Source of the DNA: Bacillota bacterium
GTDB lineage: Bacteria > Bacillota > Clostridia > Peptostreptococcales > Anaerovoracaceae
DNA length: 64,000 bases
Assembly: GCA_030525285.1 (NCBI GenBank)
Contig: JAUNFA010000009.1
Location: 1-64,000, forward strand
Direction of reading: 5' to 3'
The notes under the pieces: model-generated
Told to the model about the DNA's origin: nothing
The model's input: the letters and a program-made list of their open reading frames with translations, nothing else
Databases searched by the model: none
Made by a program: the position numbers and the translations under genes
Shown here: piece after piece, positions 7,889 to 16,396 of the stretch
Layout: every line of letters begins with the position of its first letter
Numbering within the stretch: the first letter of the stretch is position 1

Positions 7889-8609
7889 AATGATTTCAAT
7901 TATAGCTGCAGTATTCATGCTTGTCGTACTTGCAGTTCCAGCTTTTGCAGATACCACAAGTAAGGTATCAGCAAACGATCTTGTTATCATCGACAAAGCC
8001 GAACTTTTCTCCAAGTCTCAGGAAAGGAGTCTTCAGGAACAGATGACCGGTCTGTGTGAATATGGCGACACCATCGTATATACAATGGACAAAAATGCTA
8101 CAAGCACCGCTTCTGCGGCTGACGCAATGCTCAGAAAGTATGGTAATGACGGCATGGTATTCGTCATTGATATGGACAACAGGGAGATTTACCTGTTCAC
8201 AACATATGATGGACTTACTGCAGGTCACTGCAAGTCCATAACAGATAACGTGTTTAAATATGCTTCGGATGGAGATTATTTCACCTGTGCCAAGACTGCC
8301 CTCGAACAGTCACAGACAGTTCTTGCTGGACAGCGTATTGCACAGCCGATGAAATATATCAACAATGCTCTTCTGGCAGTAATAGTTGCAATGATTATCA
8401 ATTTTATCTGGATGGCAACAACATCAAGGAAATCGCGTGCATCCTCATATGAAGTGGCTGGTAATGTTAAGTCAAAGTTCTCAATCAAGAACAGCAATCT
8501 CAGGGTAACAGGAACGAGAGTTGTTCACGTTGACCTTTCAGACCTGTCGGGTGGTGACTCATCTTCCGGCGGAGGTGGAGGCGGTCATGGCGGAGGACAT
8601 CGCTTCTAA
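7881..8609 (+). CDS. TPM-domain secreted/membrane protein (YdjH/YgcG-like)
   Basis: I place the start at the ATG at 7881 because GGAGG lies eight bases upstream and a classical signal peptide follows (MRKMISIIAAVFMLVVLAVPAFA). The TPM (YgcG/Psb32) domain covers about residues 30-150 (LVIIDKAELFSKSQERSLQEQM, YGNDGMVFVIDMDNREIYLFT). One membrane segment follows near 160-180, and then a Gly/His/Ser-rich tail typical of this family. The domain faces outside and the tail should be cytoplasmic. It is the third gene of the YdjI-YdjG-YdjH-like operon. No PspA gene is present beside it, unlike the B. subtilis operon. Confidence 0.87.
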   Translation: MRKMISIIAAVFMLVVLAVPAFADTTSKVSANDLVIIDKAELFSKSQERSLQEQMTGLCEYGDTIVYTMDKNATSTASAADAMLRKYGNDGMVFVIDMDNREIYLFTTYDGLTAGHCKSITDNVFKYASDGDYFTCAKTALEQSQTVLAGQRIAQPMKYINNALLAVIVAMIINFIWMATTSRKSRASSYEVAGNVKSKFSIKNSNLRVTGTRVVHVDLSDLSGGDSSSGGGGGGHGGGHRF

Positions 8610-8640
8610 GACCTCGGTTAATAAAGCCTGAACGAATAAT

Positions 8641-8680
8641 AAAGCCGATGCTGAATTTTTAAATTCAGCATCGGCTTTTA
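8641..8680. terminator. bidirectional intrinsic terminator
   Basis: An 18-bp perfect stem (8641-8658 with 8661-8678) has a 2-base loop and A/T flanks that give a U-tract on either strand. It serves the ydjI-like operon and the convergent gene at 8712. Confidence 0.93.
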
Positions 8681-8711
8681 TAATATCAAATAATTCAAAT
8701 TCGATTATTTC

Positions 8712-9977
8712 TTATAAATCAGTCACCTTGAATATGAAGTTCTCGCGCATCAGCTTTGAATATTTAAAAATCGTTTTGATCTTTGATTTCTTGCCTTTGT
8801 ATACCTTGATTTTGAAGCGGTCAAGATAGTAGGTCTTGTAGTAGGATGTATAGTATCCTGCATAAAGTTGTCCGTTAGAGTGGAATACGGTTTCAAGCTC
8901 ATAGCGTTTGCTTAACTTGACAGTACTCTGGTAATTACCGTTCCAATCGTAGACAAGAATTTGGTTGTACTTGCCGTATTTGTTGGGGCTCTGGGCAACA
9001 AGGATGTAATTATCAAAGGAGTCAATGCTCTGATAAAGCTGTTTCGTGCCATATTTGAGACGGATGTATTTAACAGGTTTCAGATTCGAGTTGTACATGA
9101 CAAGATGATTGTAACCTCGAACTCTGCCTACATAAGTCTTCTTTTCTGCGTTGTATGTCAGAGACGTTACACCTTTGAATTTGCGCGCATACTTTTTGCT
9201 GGCTCCCGGTGTTTTGGCTGATAACCTTAAAGTTACGCACTTGGTAACAGTAAGCTTAGTAGGATCAACAATTGAAACCTTCTTGTATTGCTTTGGCCCG
9301 TGGGCAACTACCAGCTTATTTGTGCTCGGATTATATGACATGCAGTTTCCGTGAGATATTTTGAGAACCCCTGAAACCTTAATGACCTTCATTGTGTTAA
9401 GGTCGACCTTGGCGATTTTGCATTTGGACACTTTGCGGTTATAAAGAATGAACCAACCGGTATCCTTATATGCGCAGCCACCCTGAAGAGTGTCGTACTT
9501 ACCTATAGATTGCCTCGACGCGGATGTAAGCTCGAAGGGTTTGGAGCCTACATTGAGTTGATTTATTATGGCTTCCTTGCTTACTTTGCAATTGCCTGAA
9601 AGTGCCCAGCCTGAATATGCTGCCGCACTGTCCTCGCGCTTAAGGTAGGTGCGTATTCTGAAATAGCAGGGCGATATTGAATCAGTACTGACAGTACATG
9701 AAGTTGTGGAAACATCGTCGATTGTTTTGGCTTTAGCGTTGAGGAAAAATCTGTTGTCAGCATATTGGATCTGATAACCGCTGACGTTCTTGACTTCTTT
9801 CCAAGTCACGTCAAAAGAATTTTCTTCCATTGAATATTTCAAGATGCTGGTTCCGGCAGGTGATGACGCAGCTGATGCACTTTCGGTAAGGTACGGCGTT
9901 GTCATAATCATGCAGACGATAAGCAGAATGGAAAAAATTCGCGTTACTTTGATATTGTGTAAGTGCTTGAGTTTCAA
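8712..9977 (-). CDS. secreted protein with FN3-like and propeller-like regions
   Basis: The 421-residue protein has a signal peptide (about residues 10-37, IFSILLIVCMIMTT...ASA). A fibronectin type III-like domain follows (about 40-130: FDVTWKEVKNVSGYQIQYADN, CYFRIRTY). The rest is a series of beta-rich repeats (YNPSTNKLVVAHG, TSLTYNAEKKTYVGRVRG, SFDNYILVAQS, VFHSNGQLYAGYY) resembling a beta-propeller. It is very Lys/Tyr rich. It is probably extracellular and may bind a carbohydrate or cell-wall partner, but I see no catalytic motif. The start is TTG with AAAGGA about 11 bases upstream. It stands alone. Confidence 0.75.
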   Translation of the reverse strand: MKLKHLHNIKVTRIFSILLIVCMIMTTPYLTESASAASSPAGTSILKYSMEENSFDVTWKEVKNVSGYQIQYADNRFFLNAKAKTIDDVSTTSCTVSTDSISPCYFRIRTYLKREDSAAAYSGWALSGNCKVSKEAIINQLNVGSKPFELTSASRQSIGKYDTLQGGCAYKDTGWFILYNRKVSKCKIAKVDLNTMKVIKVSGVLKISHGNCMSYNPSTNKLVVAHGPKQYKKVSIVDPTKLTVTKCVTLRLSAKTPGASKKYARKFKGVTSLTYNAEKKTYVGRVRGYNHLVMYNSNLKPVKYIRLKYGTKQLYQSIDSFDNYILVAQSPNKYGKYNQILVYDWNGNYQSTVKLSKRYELETVFHSNGQLYAGYYTSYYKTYYLDRFKIKVYKGKKSKIKTIFKYSKLMRENFIFKVTDL

Positions 9978-10156
9978 TTTAGTATGATTCCTTTCGAGAG
10001 TAACGATACTCTGTACATAAAAATTGGCTAATAATGTATATTTTAAAACATATATTTGTTAAATGCAAAAGTAATTCATAGTATTGCAATTTAATACAAA
10101 TATTATAAAATGTATTTATTATGACACTATGGAAGTAATTACCAAAGGAGGTTGTC

Positions 10157-11089
10157 GTGGCAACAACGCAGATAATAACGTCGCTTATTAAGCTGTTTTT
10201 AATGATTATCCCGGGATATGCTCTGGGCAAAAGCAATGTAATGAATGAAGAACAGAGCAAGGGTCTGTCGACAATAATCGTCAATGTCACATGGCCGTGT
10301 CTTATTGTGATTTCTCTGCAGAGAGATTTTTCCAGAGAACTTTGCATAAATATGGGCATTCTGGCGGTTGGTATGGTCGGAGCAGTAATCATAGCGTTTT
10401 TTCTTGCCCGCGTTCTTTGCAAAGGAATGAAGCTGGATAAGGCCAAGACATATTTGATTACATTCATGCTGTTGTTTGGTAATACAGGGTTTATGGGAAT
10501 TCCTGTATGTACCGTTCTTTATGGTGGAGAGGGCACATTCTATGCGGCACTTATTGACGCAGTTCAGGACGTGTTCATATTTACAGTGGGAATTCTGCTT
10601 ATAGAAAGATCAACAGGTAATCACATAGGGCTTAGCATCAAGCATTTTCTTACTCCGGGAGTGGCCTCAATCGTAATTGGTCTCGGTCTTTTCGTTGGGA
10701 GAATAACTCTTCCTGAAATTATAGCTGTGCCTATGGATACTGTAGGTTCAGCCACATCACCACTTGCGATGATAGTAGTGGGATATCAGCTGGGACGATT
10801 AAGCTTCAAAGATTTGATAAGTGATAAGAGACTCTACGTTATGTCGGCGGTGAGATTACTTATAATGCCTCTGGTTTTCCTGGCGGCAGTGCTGATTATA
10901 TTCCCGGAAATGAATCTTCTGTGCAAGGTTCTCATAGTGGAAATGGCGACACCTGTCGCGGCATGCACTACAATATATGCTCAGCAGTATGGAGGGGACG
11001 TAGGGTTTGCCACCAAGGGCGTGATGCTGTCTACAGTATTATCAATTGTGACACTCAGTGCCTTTGCGGTAATTGTAGAGATAATATAG
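10157..11089 (+). CDS. AEC family transporter (auxin efflux carrier type)
   Basis: The 310-residue, highly hydrophobic protein has about ten membrane segments. It shows the AEC hallmark regions: the N-terminal LIKLFLMIIPGYALGKSNVMNEEQSKGLSTIIVNV, then FGNTGFMGIPV and a C-terminal ATPVAACTTIYAQQYGGD. Bacterial members export or import small organic acids such as malate; the substrate cannot be read from sequence. The GTG start at 10157 follows AAAGGAGG. It is a single gene, closed by a strong terminator at 11130. No neighbouring gene points to a substrate. Confidence 0.9.
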   Translation: MATTQIITSLIKLFLMIIPGYALGKSNVMNEEQSKGLSTIIVNVTWPCLIVISLQRDFSRELCINMGILAVGMVGAVIIAFFLARVLCKGMKLDKAKTYLITFMLLFGNTGFMGIPVCTVLYGGEGTFYAALIDAVQDVFIFTVGILLIERSTGNHIGLSIKHFLTPGVASIVIGLGLFVGRITLPEIIAVPMDTVGSATSPLAMIVVGYQLGRLSFKDLISDKRLYVMSAVRLLIMPLVFLAAVLIIFPEMNLLCKVLIVEMATPVAACTTIYAQQYGGDVGFATKGVMLSTVLSIVTLSAFAVIVEII

Positions 11090-11129
11090 CCTGAATATGG
11101 GCTTTGATTCAACGTGAAATTTGTGCATA

Positions 11130-11180
11130 TGCTCCCCATCGACCAGTGCTTTAGATACTGGCTGGTAGGGAGCACTTTTA
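11130..11180 (+). terminator. intrinsic terminator after the AEC transporter
   Basis: TGCTCCC (11130-11136) pairs with GGGAGCA near 11168-11174. An inner ACCAGT/ACTGGCTGGT stem lies between, and TTTTA follows. Confidence 0.85.
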
Positions 11181-11236
11181 TTGTTGGGATTTTTTATAAA
11201 TAGTAAAGTAAAAAATTTGTATGAGAATACAACTTA

Positions 11237-11245
11237 TGTTATAAT
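11237..11245 (+). promoter_or_regulatory. extended -10 promoter element of the aminotransferase
   Basis: TGTTATAAT lies 68 bases before the chosen start at 11314. The -35 is weak. Confidence 0.5.
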
Positions 11246-11313
11246 ATTGCGCGTGTGTAAACGGTTAGGAATAGCTGTTCATGCATGAATTGATAGGAAA
11301 GGATAGTATAAAA

Positions 11314-12513
11314 ATGAGATTATCGGACAGAGTATCATCCATGCAGTTTTCCCCAATCAGAGGATTTAATAAGCTTGCGGCTAAAGAAGAAGCTAAGGGC
11401 AAGAAAATATATCACCTCAATATCGGTCAGCCTGATATTGAAACACCAAAGGCGTTCATAGAGACGGTACGTGCCTATGACGATAAGGTACTGTCATATT
11501 CGGAGTCAAATGGAATCCCGCAGCTCCTCGATGCTATTATCGGCTATTATAAGTTATATGACGTTAATCTTACGAGAGACAATATAATAATCACAAACGG
11601 CGGATCTGAAGCACTCAAGCTGGTGTTCGCTACAGTACTTAATCCGGGAGATGAGATAATGGTGCCTGAACCATACTATACCAACTATATTTCCTTTGGA
11701 TGCGAGACTGTTGCAGTAATCAATCCTGTGCCTACCACCGCAGAGGATGGATACGCATGGGCTGTCAAAGAGAAGCTTGAAGCGGCCTTAACACCAGACA
11801 CCAAGGCAATCTGCTGCAACAACCCGAACAACCCTACAGGAAGAGTTCTTTCCAGAGAGGACATGAAGGTTGTATGTGAGTTCGCGAAGGAACATAATCT
11901 GTGGATTATTTCTGATGAAGTTTACAGAGAGTTTGTATTCGATGGCGAGGAGATTACAACATTCGGAATGATGGAGGAATATGCTGACAGAATCATACTT
12001 GTAGATTCTGTTTCTAAGAGATATTCTGCCTGTGGTGCAAGAATCGGGGCTGTAATAAGCAAAAATGAAGAACTTATGGACGGTGTTCTTAAGCTGGCTC
12101 AGGGAAGATTGTGCGTACCTACACTTGAGCAGTATGGTGCTGCAGCTCTGTTCAGACTCGGACCTGATTATCTGAACGAGGCAAGACGCGAATATGAGTC
12201 AAGAAGAGATGCAGCATACGAAGAGATTTCAAACATCCCGAACGTAATATGTGAGAAGCCGGGCGGTTCTTTTTATCTCATGGCTAAATTGCCAATAGAC
12301 GATGCTGAAGATTTCCTCAGATTCCTGATAACAGAATTCGAAGACGAGGGAGAATCTGTAATGTTCGCACCTGCAGAAGGTTTCTACAAAACTCCGAACA
12401 AGGGTAAGAACGAAATCAGAATCGCGTATGTTCTCAATTCAGAAAAGATGAGAAGGTCTGCGAAGCTTATTCGTCTGGGAATTGAAGCATACAGAGAGAA
12501 AAAAGGTCTGTAA
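11314..12513 (+). CDS. PLP-dependent class I/II aminotransferase (aspartate aminotransferase-like)
   Basis: The 399-residue protein is a fold-type I aminotransferase. It has HLNIGQPDIETPKAF (substrate loop), ITNGGSEALKLVF, the NNPNNPTGRV motif, ISDEVYREFVF and the PLP-binding Lys235 in VDSVSKRYSACGARIG, with FRIAYV-type C-terminal Arg context (EIRIAYVLN). It should transfer amino groups between an amino acid and a 2-oxo acid; the exact substrate is open. I prefer the ATG at 11314 because AGGAAAGGA lies about ten bases upstream and relatives begin with a similar RLSDRVSSMQFSPIR sequence. An earlier ATG at 11281 adds 11 residues. Confidence 0.9.
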   Translation: MRLSDRVSSMQFSPIRGFNKLAAKEEAKGKKIYHLNIGQPDIETPKAFIETVRAYDDKVLSYSESNGIPQLLDAIIGYYKLYDVNLTRDNIIITNGGSEALKLVFATVLNPGDEIMVPEPYYTNYISFGCETVAVINPVPTTAEDGYAWAVKEKLEAALTPDTKAICCNNPNNPTGRVLSREDMKVVCEFAKEHNLWIISDEVYREFVFDGEEITTFGMMEEYADRIILVDSVSKRYSACGARIGAVISKNEELMDGVLKLAQGRLCVPTLEQYGAAALFRLGPDYLNEARREYESRRDAAYEEISNIPNVICEKPGGSFYLMAKLPIDDAEDFLRFLITEFEDEGESVMFAPAEGFYKTPNKGKNEIRIAYVLNSEKMRRSAKLIRLGIEAYREKKGL

Positions 12514-12530
12514 ATTTAATTTGAATTGTG

Positions 12531-12569
12531 GAGTCTTCATCTGTTAATTCAGATGGGGACTCTATTTTT
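12531..12569 (+). terminator. intrinsic terminator after the aminotransferase
   Basis: GAGTCTTCATCTG (12531-12543) pairs with CAGATGGGGACTC (12550-12562) using two G-U pairs, followed by TATTTTTG. Confidence 0.85.
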
Positions 12570-12645
12570 GTATGCATGTCAGCAGAGGTAGGGTATAATG
12601 AGGACAACGGCAGCCTCCCATATTACAGAAAGGAAGGTGGGGATG

Positions 12646-13290
12646 ATGAAGAGAATTTTTTCGATAATCGTTTCTGTCACAATGTGTGTCGCAGGTCTGA
12701 TGGCATTGACCGGATGTGGCGAAGTATCACCGACTGACACAGTAAAAACATTTCTGGACGCGGTCAAGGCGAAGGATGAAAAGGCCGCGCTGACGGTTTA
12801 TGCAGAAAAGGAAGTTGATTTCTTCAATGGTTTATTTGAAGAAAACTCCGGAAAAGACGAGACTGAGGAAGATTCTATTTGGGGCGAATCATTCCAGAAA
12901 ATCATGGCAGAAAAGCTTTCAGACTTTGATTATGAAATAGTCGGCGAAAAAATCAAAGGGGACAAGGCAAAGGTAACGGTAAAAGTAACAACATATCCAA
13001 TGGGAAGTACGCTTACACAAATTTACACTGATATGGTCGAAAAGGCATGGAGCCTTATGGATGATGAGGCCTCAGATGAGGAAATTAACGCGGCACTTAA
13101 GAAAGTGTTTCAGGATAAGTGGGAAGGGATGACTGAGAAGACTTACAGCCACAAAACGAACATAACCCTGACAAAGACTGATGACGGCTGGAAAGTTGAT
13201 AAAATCAACAAATACGGCAAGGTCGCAAATGTGTTGACCGGAGGTCTGATGAATACAGTGAAAGCAATTAATGAAGAGTGGGATTTCTAA
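12646..13290 (+). CDS. lipoprotein of unknown function (DUF4878/DUF5105-like)
   Basis: The protein has about 214 residues with a lipoprotein signal (KRIFSIIVSVTMCVAGLMALTGC), so it should be anchored at the outer face of the membrane through that Cys. The mature part starts SPTDTVKTFLDAVKAKDEKAALTVY, typical of small Clostridial lipoproteins with an NTF2-like fold (DUF4878/DUF5105), and ends with TLTKTDDGWKVDKI. No catalytic motif is visible. GAAAGGAAGGTGG precedes two adjacent ATGs (12643 and 12646); the second has the better spacing. It lies 18 bases before the polysaccharide deacetylase and is probably cotranscribed with it. Confidence 0.8.
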   Translation: MKRIFSIIVSVTMCVAGLMALTGCGEVSPTDTVKTFLDAVKAKDEKAALTVYAEKEVDFFNGLFEENSGKDETEEDSIWGESFQKIMAEKLSDFDYEIVGEKIKGDKAKVTVKVTTYPMGSTLTQIYTDMVEKAWSLMDDEASDEEINAALKKVFQDKWEGMTEKTYSHKTNITLTKTDDGWKVDKINKYGKVANVLTGGLMNTVKAINEEWDF

Positions 13291-13308
13291 CAGGTAAGGA
13301 GATAGAGA

Positions 13309-14559
13309 GTGAAAAATGTGAAAAAATCCAGAGGGTATGGGAGGCTCAAGCTTTTGGTGCTGATTTTGGCAATTGTAGCTGTAGCGGTAGCAGGTCTTGC
13401 AATTTTATATCAGGTGAAGCAATCGCCAATTAAGCTTAATGGAGAGTCGGAGATGACCATAAGCCTGAACGGTATCTATGACGAACCCGGTGCAACTGCC
13501 AGAATTGACGGAGAAGACTTCAGTGACAAAATCAAGATTGACAGCAATCTTAATACAGCTAAACCGGGGGAATATACGATAAAATACAGTCTTGAAGATT
13601 ACACGGCGAAGCGTACAGTCAAGGTTACCGATGAGATGAATCCGGTCCTGGAACTTGCAGGCGATGACTCACTTGACGTCAAACTGGGCGAGAAATTCCG
13701 CGATCCGGGATATAAGGCAACTGATAAAGAAGGTAATGACATTACAGGCGATGTCAAAGTGTCTTATGAGGATTTGAACAAAGCAGGAAAGTGCCGGATT
13801 GCGTATACGGTTGAGGATTCTAATGGGAATGCAACTCGTGTGTTCCGGGATGTGACGGTAAAACCGAATACAGACTACAAGGCACCGGGACTGCCTATTT
13901 GCATGTATCACTATGTATATGATGAAAATAATCCGCCGGAGGATCTGCACAAGCGATTCGGTAATTATATCTCAGCGCAGGCACTGGAGAAGGAACTTAA
14001 CTGGCTTAACAAAGAAGGCTATTACTACCCGACATGGAAAGAAGTGCGTGAATATATCGATGGCAAACTTAAACTGCCGGAAAAGAGTATAGTGCTGTGT
14101 TTTGACGATGGATCAAAGAGCTTCCTGGAAAACGGAATTCCGGTGCTGGAAAAGTGCAAAGTTCCAGCTACCTGCTTTATGATTACATCTTCAAAGGGAA
14201 AGGCAAAAATTGCTCGTTATCAGAGCGAGTATGTGAGTTATGAATCCCATTCTCATAACATGCATCGTCCAGGCGGGAATATAGGTCACGGTGGAATTTT
14301 CACTGCCATATCCCATGAAAAGGGAATGGCGGATTTGAAAAAATCTGTTGAGATCTGTGGAAGTTCAGACGTCTTCGCATACCCTTATGGAGATTATAAT
14401 GACAGCAGTCTGAGCATGATTAAGGAGACAGGATTCCTTTGCGCAGTGACAACCCAGCCAGGCAAGGCAAAACCGGGGGATGACCCGCTTCTTTTGCCGC
14501 GGGTGCGCATGTCCCTGGGGCAGAGCCTGGAATCATTCCAAAAGAAAGTACAGCCATAA
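13309..14559 (+). CDS. membrane-anchored polysaccharide deacetylase with Ig-like domains
   Basis: The 416-residue protein has an N-terminal membrane anchor (about 12-33). Two DUF5011-type Ig-like domains follow (about 40-105 and 110-185: GESEMTISLNGIYDEPGATA; ELAGDDSLDVKLGEKFRDPGY). The C-terminal NodB-type deacetylase domain (about 190-416) has the catalytic Asp pair (IVLCFDDGS, D266-D267) and a His-rich metal motif (SHSHNMH, 314-319). Such enzymes remove acetyl or N-acetyl groups from cell-wall or surface polysaccharides outside the cell. GTG at 13309 is preceded by AAGGAG with good spacing. It is followed by a terminator. Confidence 0.9.
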   Translation: MKNVKKSRGYGRLKLLVLILAIVAVAVAGLAILYQVKQSPIKLNGESEMTISLNGIYDEPGATARIDGEDFSDKIKIDSNLNTAKPGEYTIKYSLEDYTAKRTVKVTDEMNPVLELAGDDSLDVKLGEKFRDPGYKATDKEGNDITGDVKVSYEDLNKAGKCRIAYTVEDSNGNATRVFRDVTVKPNTDYKAPGLPICMYHYVYDENNPPEDLHKRFGNYISAQALEKELNWLNKEGYYYPTWKEVREYIDGKLKLPEKSIVLCFDDGSKSFLENGIPVLEKCKVPATCFMITSSKGKAKIARYQSEYVSYESHSHNMHRPGGNIGHGGIFTAISHEKGMADLKKSVEICGSSDVFAYPYGDYNDSSLSMIKETGFLCAVTTQPGKAKPGDDPLLLPRVRMSLGQSLESFQKKVQP

Positions 14560-14565
14560 TATTAT

Positions 14566-14597
14566 GAGGGCGACCTGTTTGTTGGGAGCCCTCTTTG
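14566..14597 (+). terminator. intrinsic terminator after the deacetylase
   Basis: GAGGGC (14566-14571) pairs with GCCCTC (14588-14593), followed by TTT. The stem is short and the U-run modest. Confidence 0.6.
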
Positions 14598-14644
14598 CAA
14601 ATGAAAAAGCCACCCGAAACTATCTGAAAATTTGAAATATTCCG

Positions 14645-14673
14645 TTGACATATAAACGGGCTTATGCTATCAT
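14645..14673 (+). promoter_or_regulatory. near-consensus promoter in a gene-free region
   Basis: TTGACA (14645-14650), 17 bases, then TATCAT (14668-14673), with an upstream TG making an extended -10 (TGCTATCAT). Transcription should begin near 14680. Confidence 0.8.
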
Positions 14674-14679
14674 AATGGC

Positions 14680-14868
14680 AAGAAGAAACGAAAGAGCAGA
14701 AGCAATAGGGATGTGAGGAAGCTGGTGTTTCGGTTAGGAGGATAGACCGATGTACAGGTAAGTCAAACGACAAATTAGCGCAAGGCGCAGGAAAGGAGGT
14801 TATACAGTGAAACTTAAGGAAATTCAGTAGGAACCCGCTTGACAGGTGAATGTGTTGAGCGGGTTTTT
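14680..14868 (+). ncRNA. candidate leader RNA or attenuator upstream of the MATE gene
   Basis: The strong promoter at 14645 and the terminator at 14832-14868 define a transcript of about 190 bases with no normal gene. It holds two tiny ORFs with strong ribosome binding sites: AGGAGG then ATG-TAC-AGG-TAA at 14750-14761, and AAAGGAGG then GTG plus six codons (MKLKEIQ) and TAG at 14807-14830. The second stop lies one base before the terminator's 5' arm. Translation could thus affect termination, as in leader-peptide attenuation. The remaining bases to 15014 hold a second hairpin (AACTGAT/ATCAGTT, 14921-14936) with a T-rich tail and another promoter. I recognise no known riboswitch class; a free-standing small RNA is the alternative. 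Confidence 0.5.
14832..14868 (+). terminator. intrinsic terminator of the leader RNA
   Basis: AACCCGCT (14832-14839) pairs with AGCGGGTT (14858-14865), followed by a T-run to 14868. Confidence 0.88.
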
Positions 14869-14973
14869 CATTTGTTAAAAGTTAAAATGAGAGGCATAAG
14901 TCAAGGGAGTATTGTGAAATAACTGATGTATCAGTTGAAGGATGCTCCTTCTTCTATTTTTTTGGAATCTTTG

Positions 14974-14982
14974 TGCTATAAT
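14974..14982 (+). promoter_or_regulatory. extended -10 promoter of the MATE gene
   Basis: TGCTATAAT ends 32 bases before the MATE start. It would allow transcription independent of the leader promoter. Confidence 0.55.
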
Positions 14983-15014
14983 GGAGTGACTTGATTACAG
15001 GAGACATATATTAA

Positions 15015-16382
15015 ATGACAGCACAGGTAACATTGAACAATAGACAATTTTATAGAAGTGTAATAAGACTTGCAATTCCCATTGCGGCACAATCTCTGAT
15101 TGCAAGCTCCCTTAGCCTTGTGGATAACCTGATGGTAGGCTCTCTCGGCGAAGCTGAACTTGCAGCCGTTGGTGCCGGAATTCAGATATTCATGATTCAT
15201 TACATGTTTTTGTTCGGATTCTGTAGCGGATCGGCAACCTTTATTGCTCAGTTTTATGGGGTGGGAGATATTAAGAATATCAAAAGGACTATAGGATTCA
15301 CTGCAATAACAGGGGTTAGTATAGGCGGAGTATTCTTTGTTGCCGCTATGCTGATACCGGAACAGATAATGAGTATATATTCCACAGATGATAATGTTAT
15401 TGCCATGGGTACAGAATACATCAGGACGGGTGCGCCGACGTTCCTTACCATGGGATTCACTATACCGTTTTATATCGGTCTTAGAGCGACACAACAGACT
15501 CATCTGCCACTATTCATAAGCATAAGCGCTTTTGTCACCAATACCTTCATGAATTACGTGCTCATTTTTGGCAGCTTCGGAGCACCGAGGCTTGAAACTC
15601 AAGGGGCGGCAGTGGCAACGGTAATGGCAAGATGTCTTGAACTGATAATGCTCATAATAGTAGTTTTCATCAGGAAAAATCTTGTCGGAGGAAGACCTTC
15701 GGAATTTATCGGCCTGAGTAGGGAACTTATATTGAGAATGGTGAAGAACAATATTCCTACTACGGCGAATGAAACCTTTTGGGGTATTGGTCAGACTATG
15801 TATATGGCGGCCATAGGTCATATCAGCGTTACAGCCTATGCAGCGACTCAGGCATGTCATACAATTGAGAATGTGTTCGTAATGGCTGGATTCAGCTTAG
15901 GTGATGCTGCTCTGATTATGCTTGGAGAAAAACTGGGACAAAATGAAATCCAGCTTTCCCGAATGATGGCGAGCAAGTTCATTAAACTTACGGCTGTTAT
16001 CGGGATTATTTTAGGCATTCTGCTTCTCACATTCTCACAGCCGCTTCTTGAATTTTTTAAGTTCTCAGATGCGGGTTATGACAGCGCAATAAAAATACTC
16101 GTAATATATGCGGCTGCAGTACCGGCCAAAATGGTCGTAGGAGTTATGATTACCGGAATTTTGAGAAGCGGTGGTGACACTACATTTGCAGCAGTCTGCG
16201 AATTGTCGGCAATATGGATTATTGCAGTACCGCTGGCGTTTCTCGGTGCAATAGTATGGCACCTGCCAGTATATGCAGTAGTAATTCTTTCGCTAAGTGC
16301 GGAGGTAGTAGAAATAACGATTCTGTTGTGGAGAACAAGAACGGGCAAATGGGCCAATAATGTAGTATCGGATTTACAGTAA
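15015..16382 (+). CDS. MATE family multidrug/cation efflux transporter
   Basis: The 455-residue protein has about twelve membrane segments in two halves and MATE hallmarks: LVDNLMVGSLGEAELAAVGAG in the first half and PTTANETFWGIGQTMYMAAIG with TAYAATQ in the second. MATE proteins expel drugs or metabolites using a Na+ or H+ gradient. The ATG at 15015 has AGGAG about 11 bases upstream. It is preceded by the unusual leader at 14645-14982, which suggests inducible control. The DUF169 gene follows after 14 bases. Confidence 0.92.
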   Translation: MTAQVTLNNRQFYRSVIRLAIPIAAQSLIASSLSLVDNLMVGSLGEAELAAVGAGIQIFMIHYMFLFGFCSGSATFIAQFYGVGDIKNIKRTIGFTAITGVSIGGVFFVAAMLIPEQIMSIYSTDDNVIAMGTEYIRTGAPTFLTMGFTIPFYIGLRATQQTHLPLFISISAFVTNTFMNYVLIFGSFGAPRLETQGAAVATVMARCLELIMLIIVVFIRKNLVGGRPSEFIGLSRELILRMVKNNIPTTANETFWGIGQTMYMAAIGHISVTAYAATQACHTIENVFVMAGFSLGDAALIMLGEKLGQNEIQLSRMMASKFIKLTAVIGIILGILLLTFSQPLLEFFKFSDAGYDSAIKILVIYAAAVPAKMVVGVMITGILRSGGDTTFAAVCELSAIWIIAVPLAFLGAIVWHLPVYAVVILSLSAEVVEITILLWRTRTGKWANNVVSDLQ

Positions 16383-16396
16383 TAGGAGGAAACATT

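Noticed and set aside
10028-10140. Very A/T-rich spacer before the AEC gene as a replication or regulatory element
   Set aside because: It has no repeats, DnaA boxes or palindromes that stand out from its base composition.
12528-12737. Open frame of 69 codons overlapping the lipoprotein start
   Set aside because: It begins inside the aminotransferase terminator and lies in another frame of the lipoprotein gene.
14420-14773. Minus-strand open frame in the deacetylase-MATE gap
   Set aside because: Two thirds overlap the deacetylase end, terminator and strong plus-strand promoter; it lacks a ribosome binding site and family features.
14680-14868. 6S RNA, SRP RNA, tmRNA or RNase P RNA
   Set aside because: The conserved core sequences of these RNAs are absent and the two ends do not pair.
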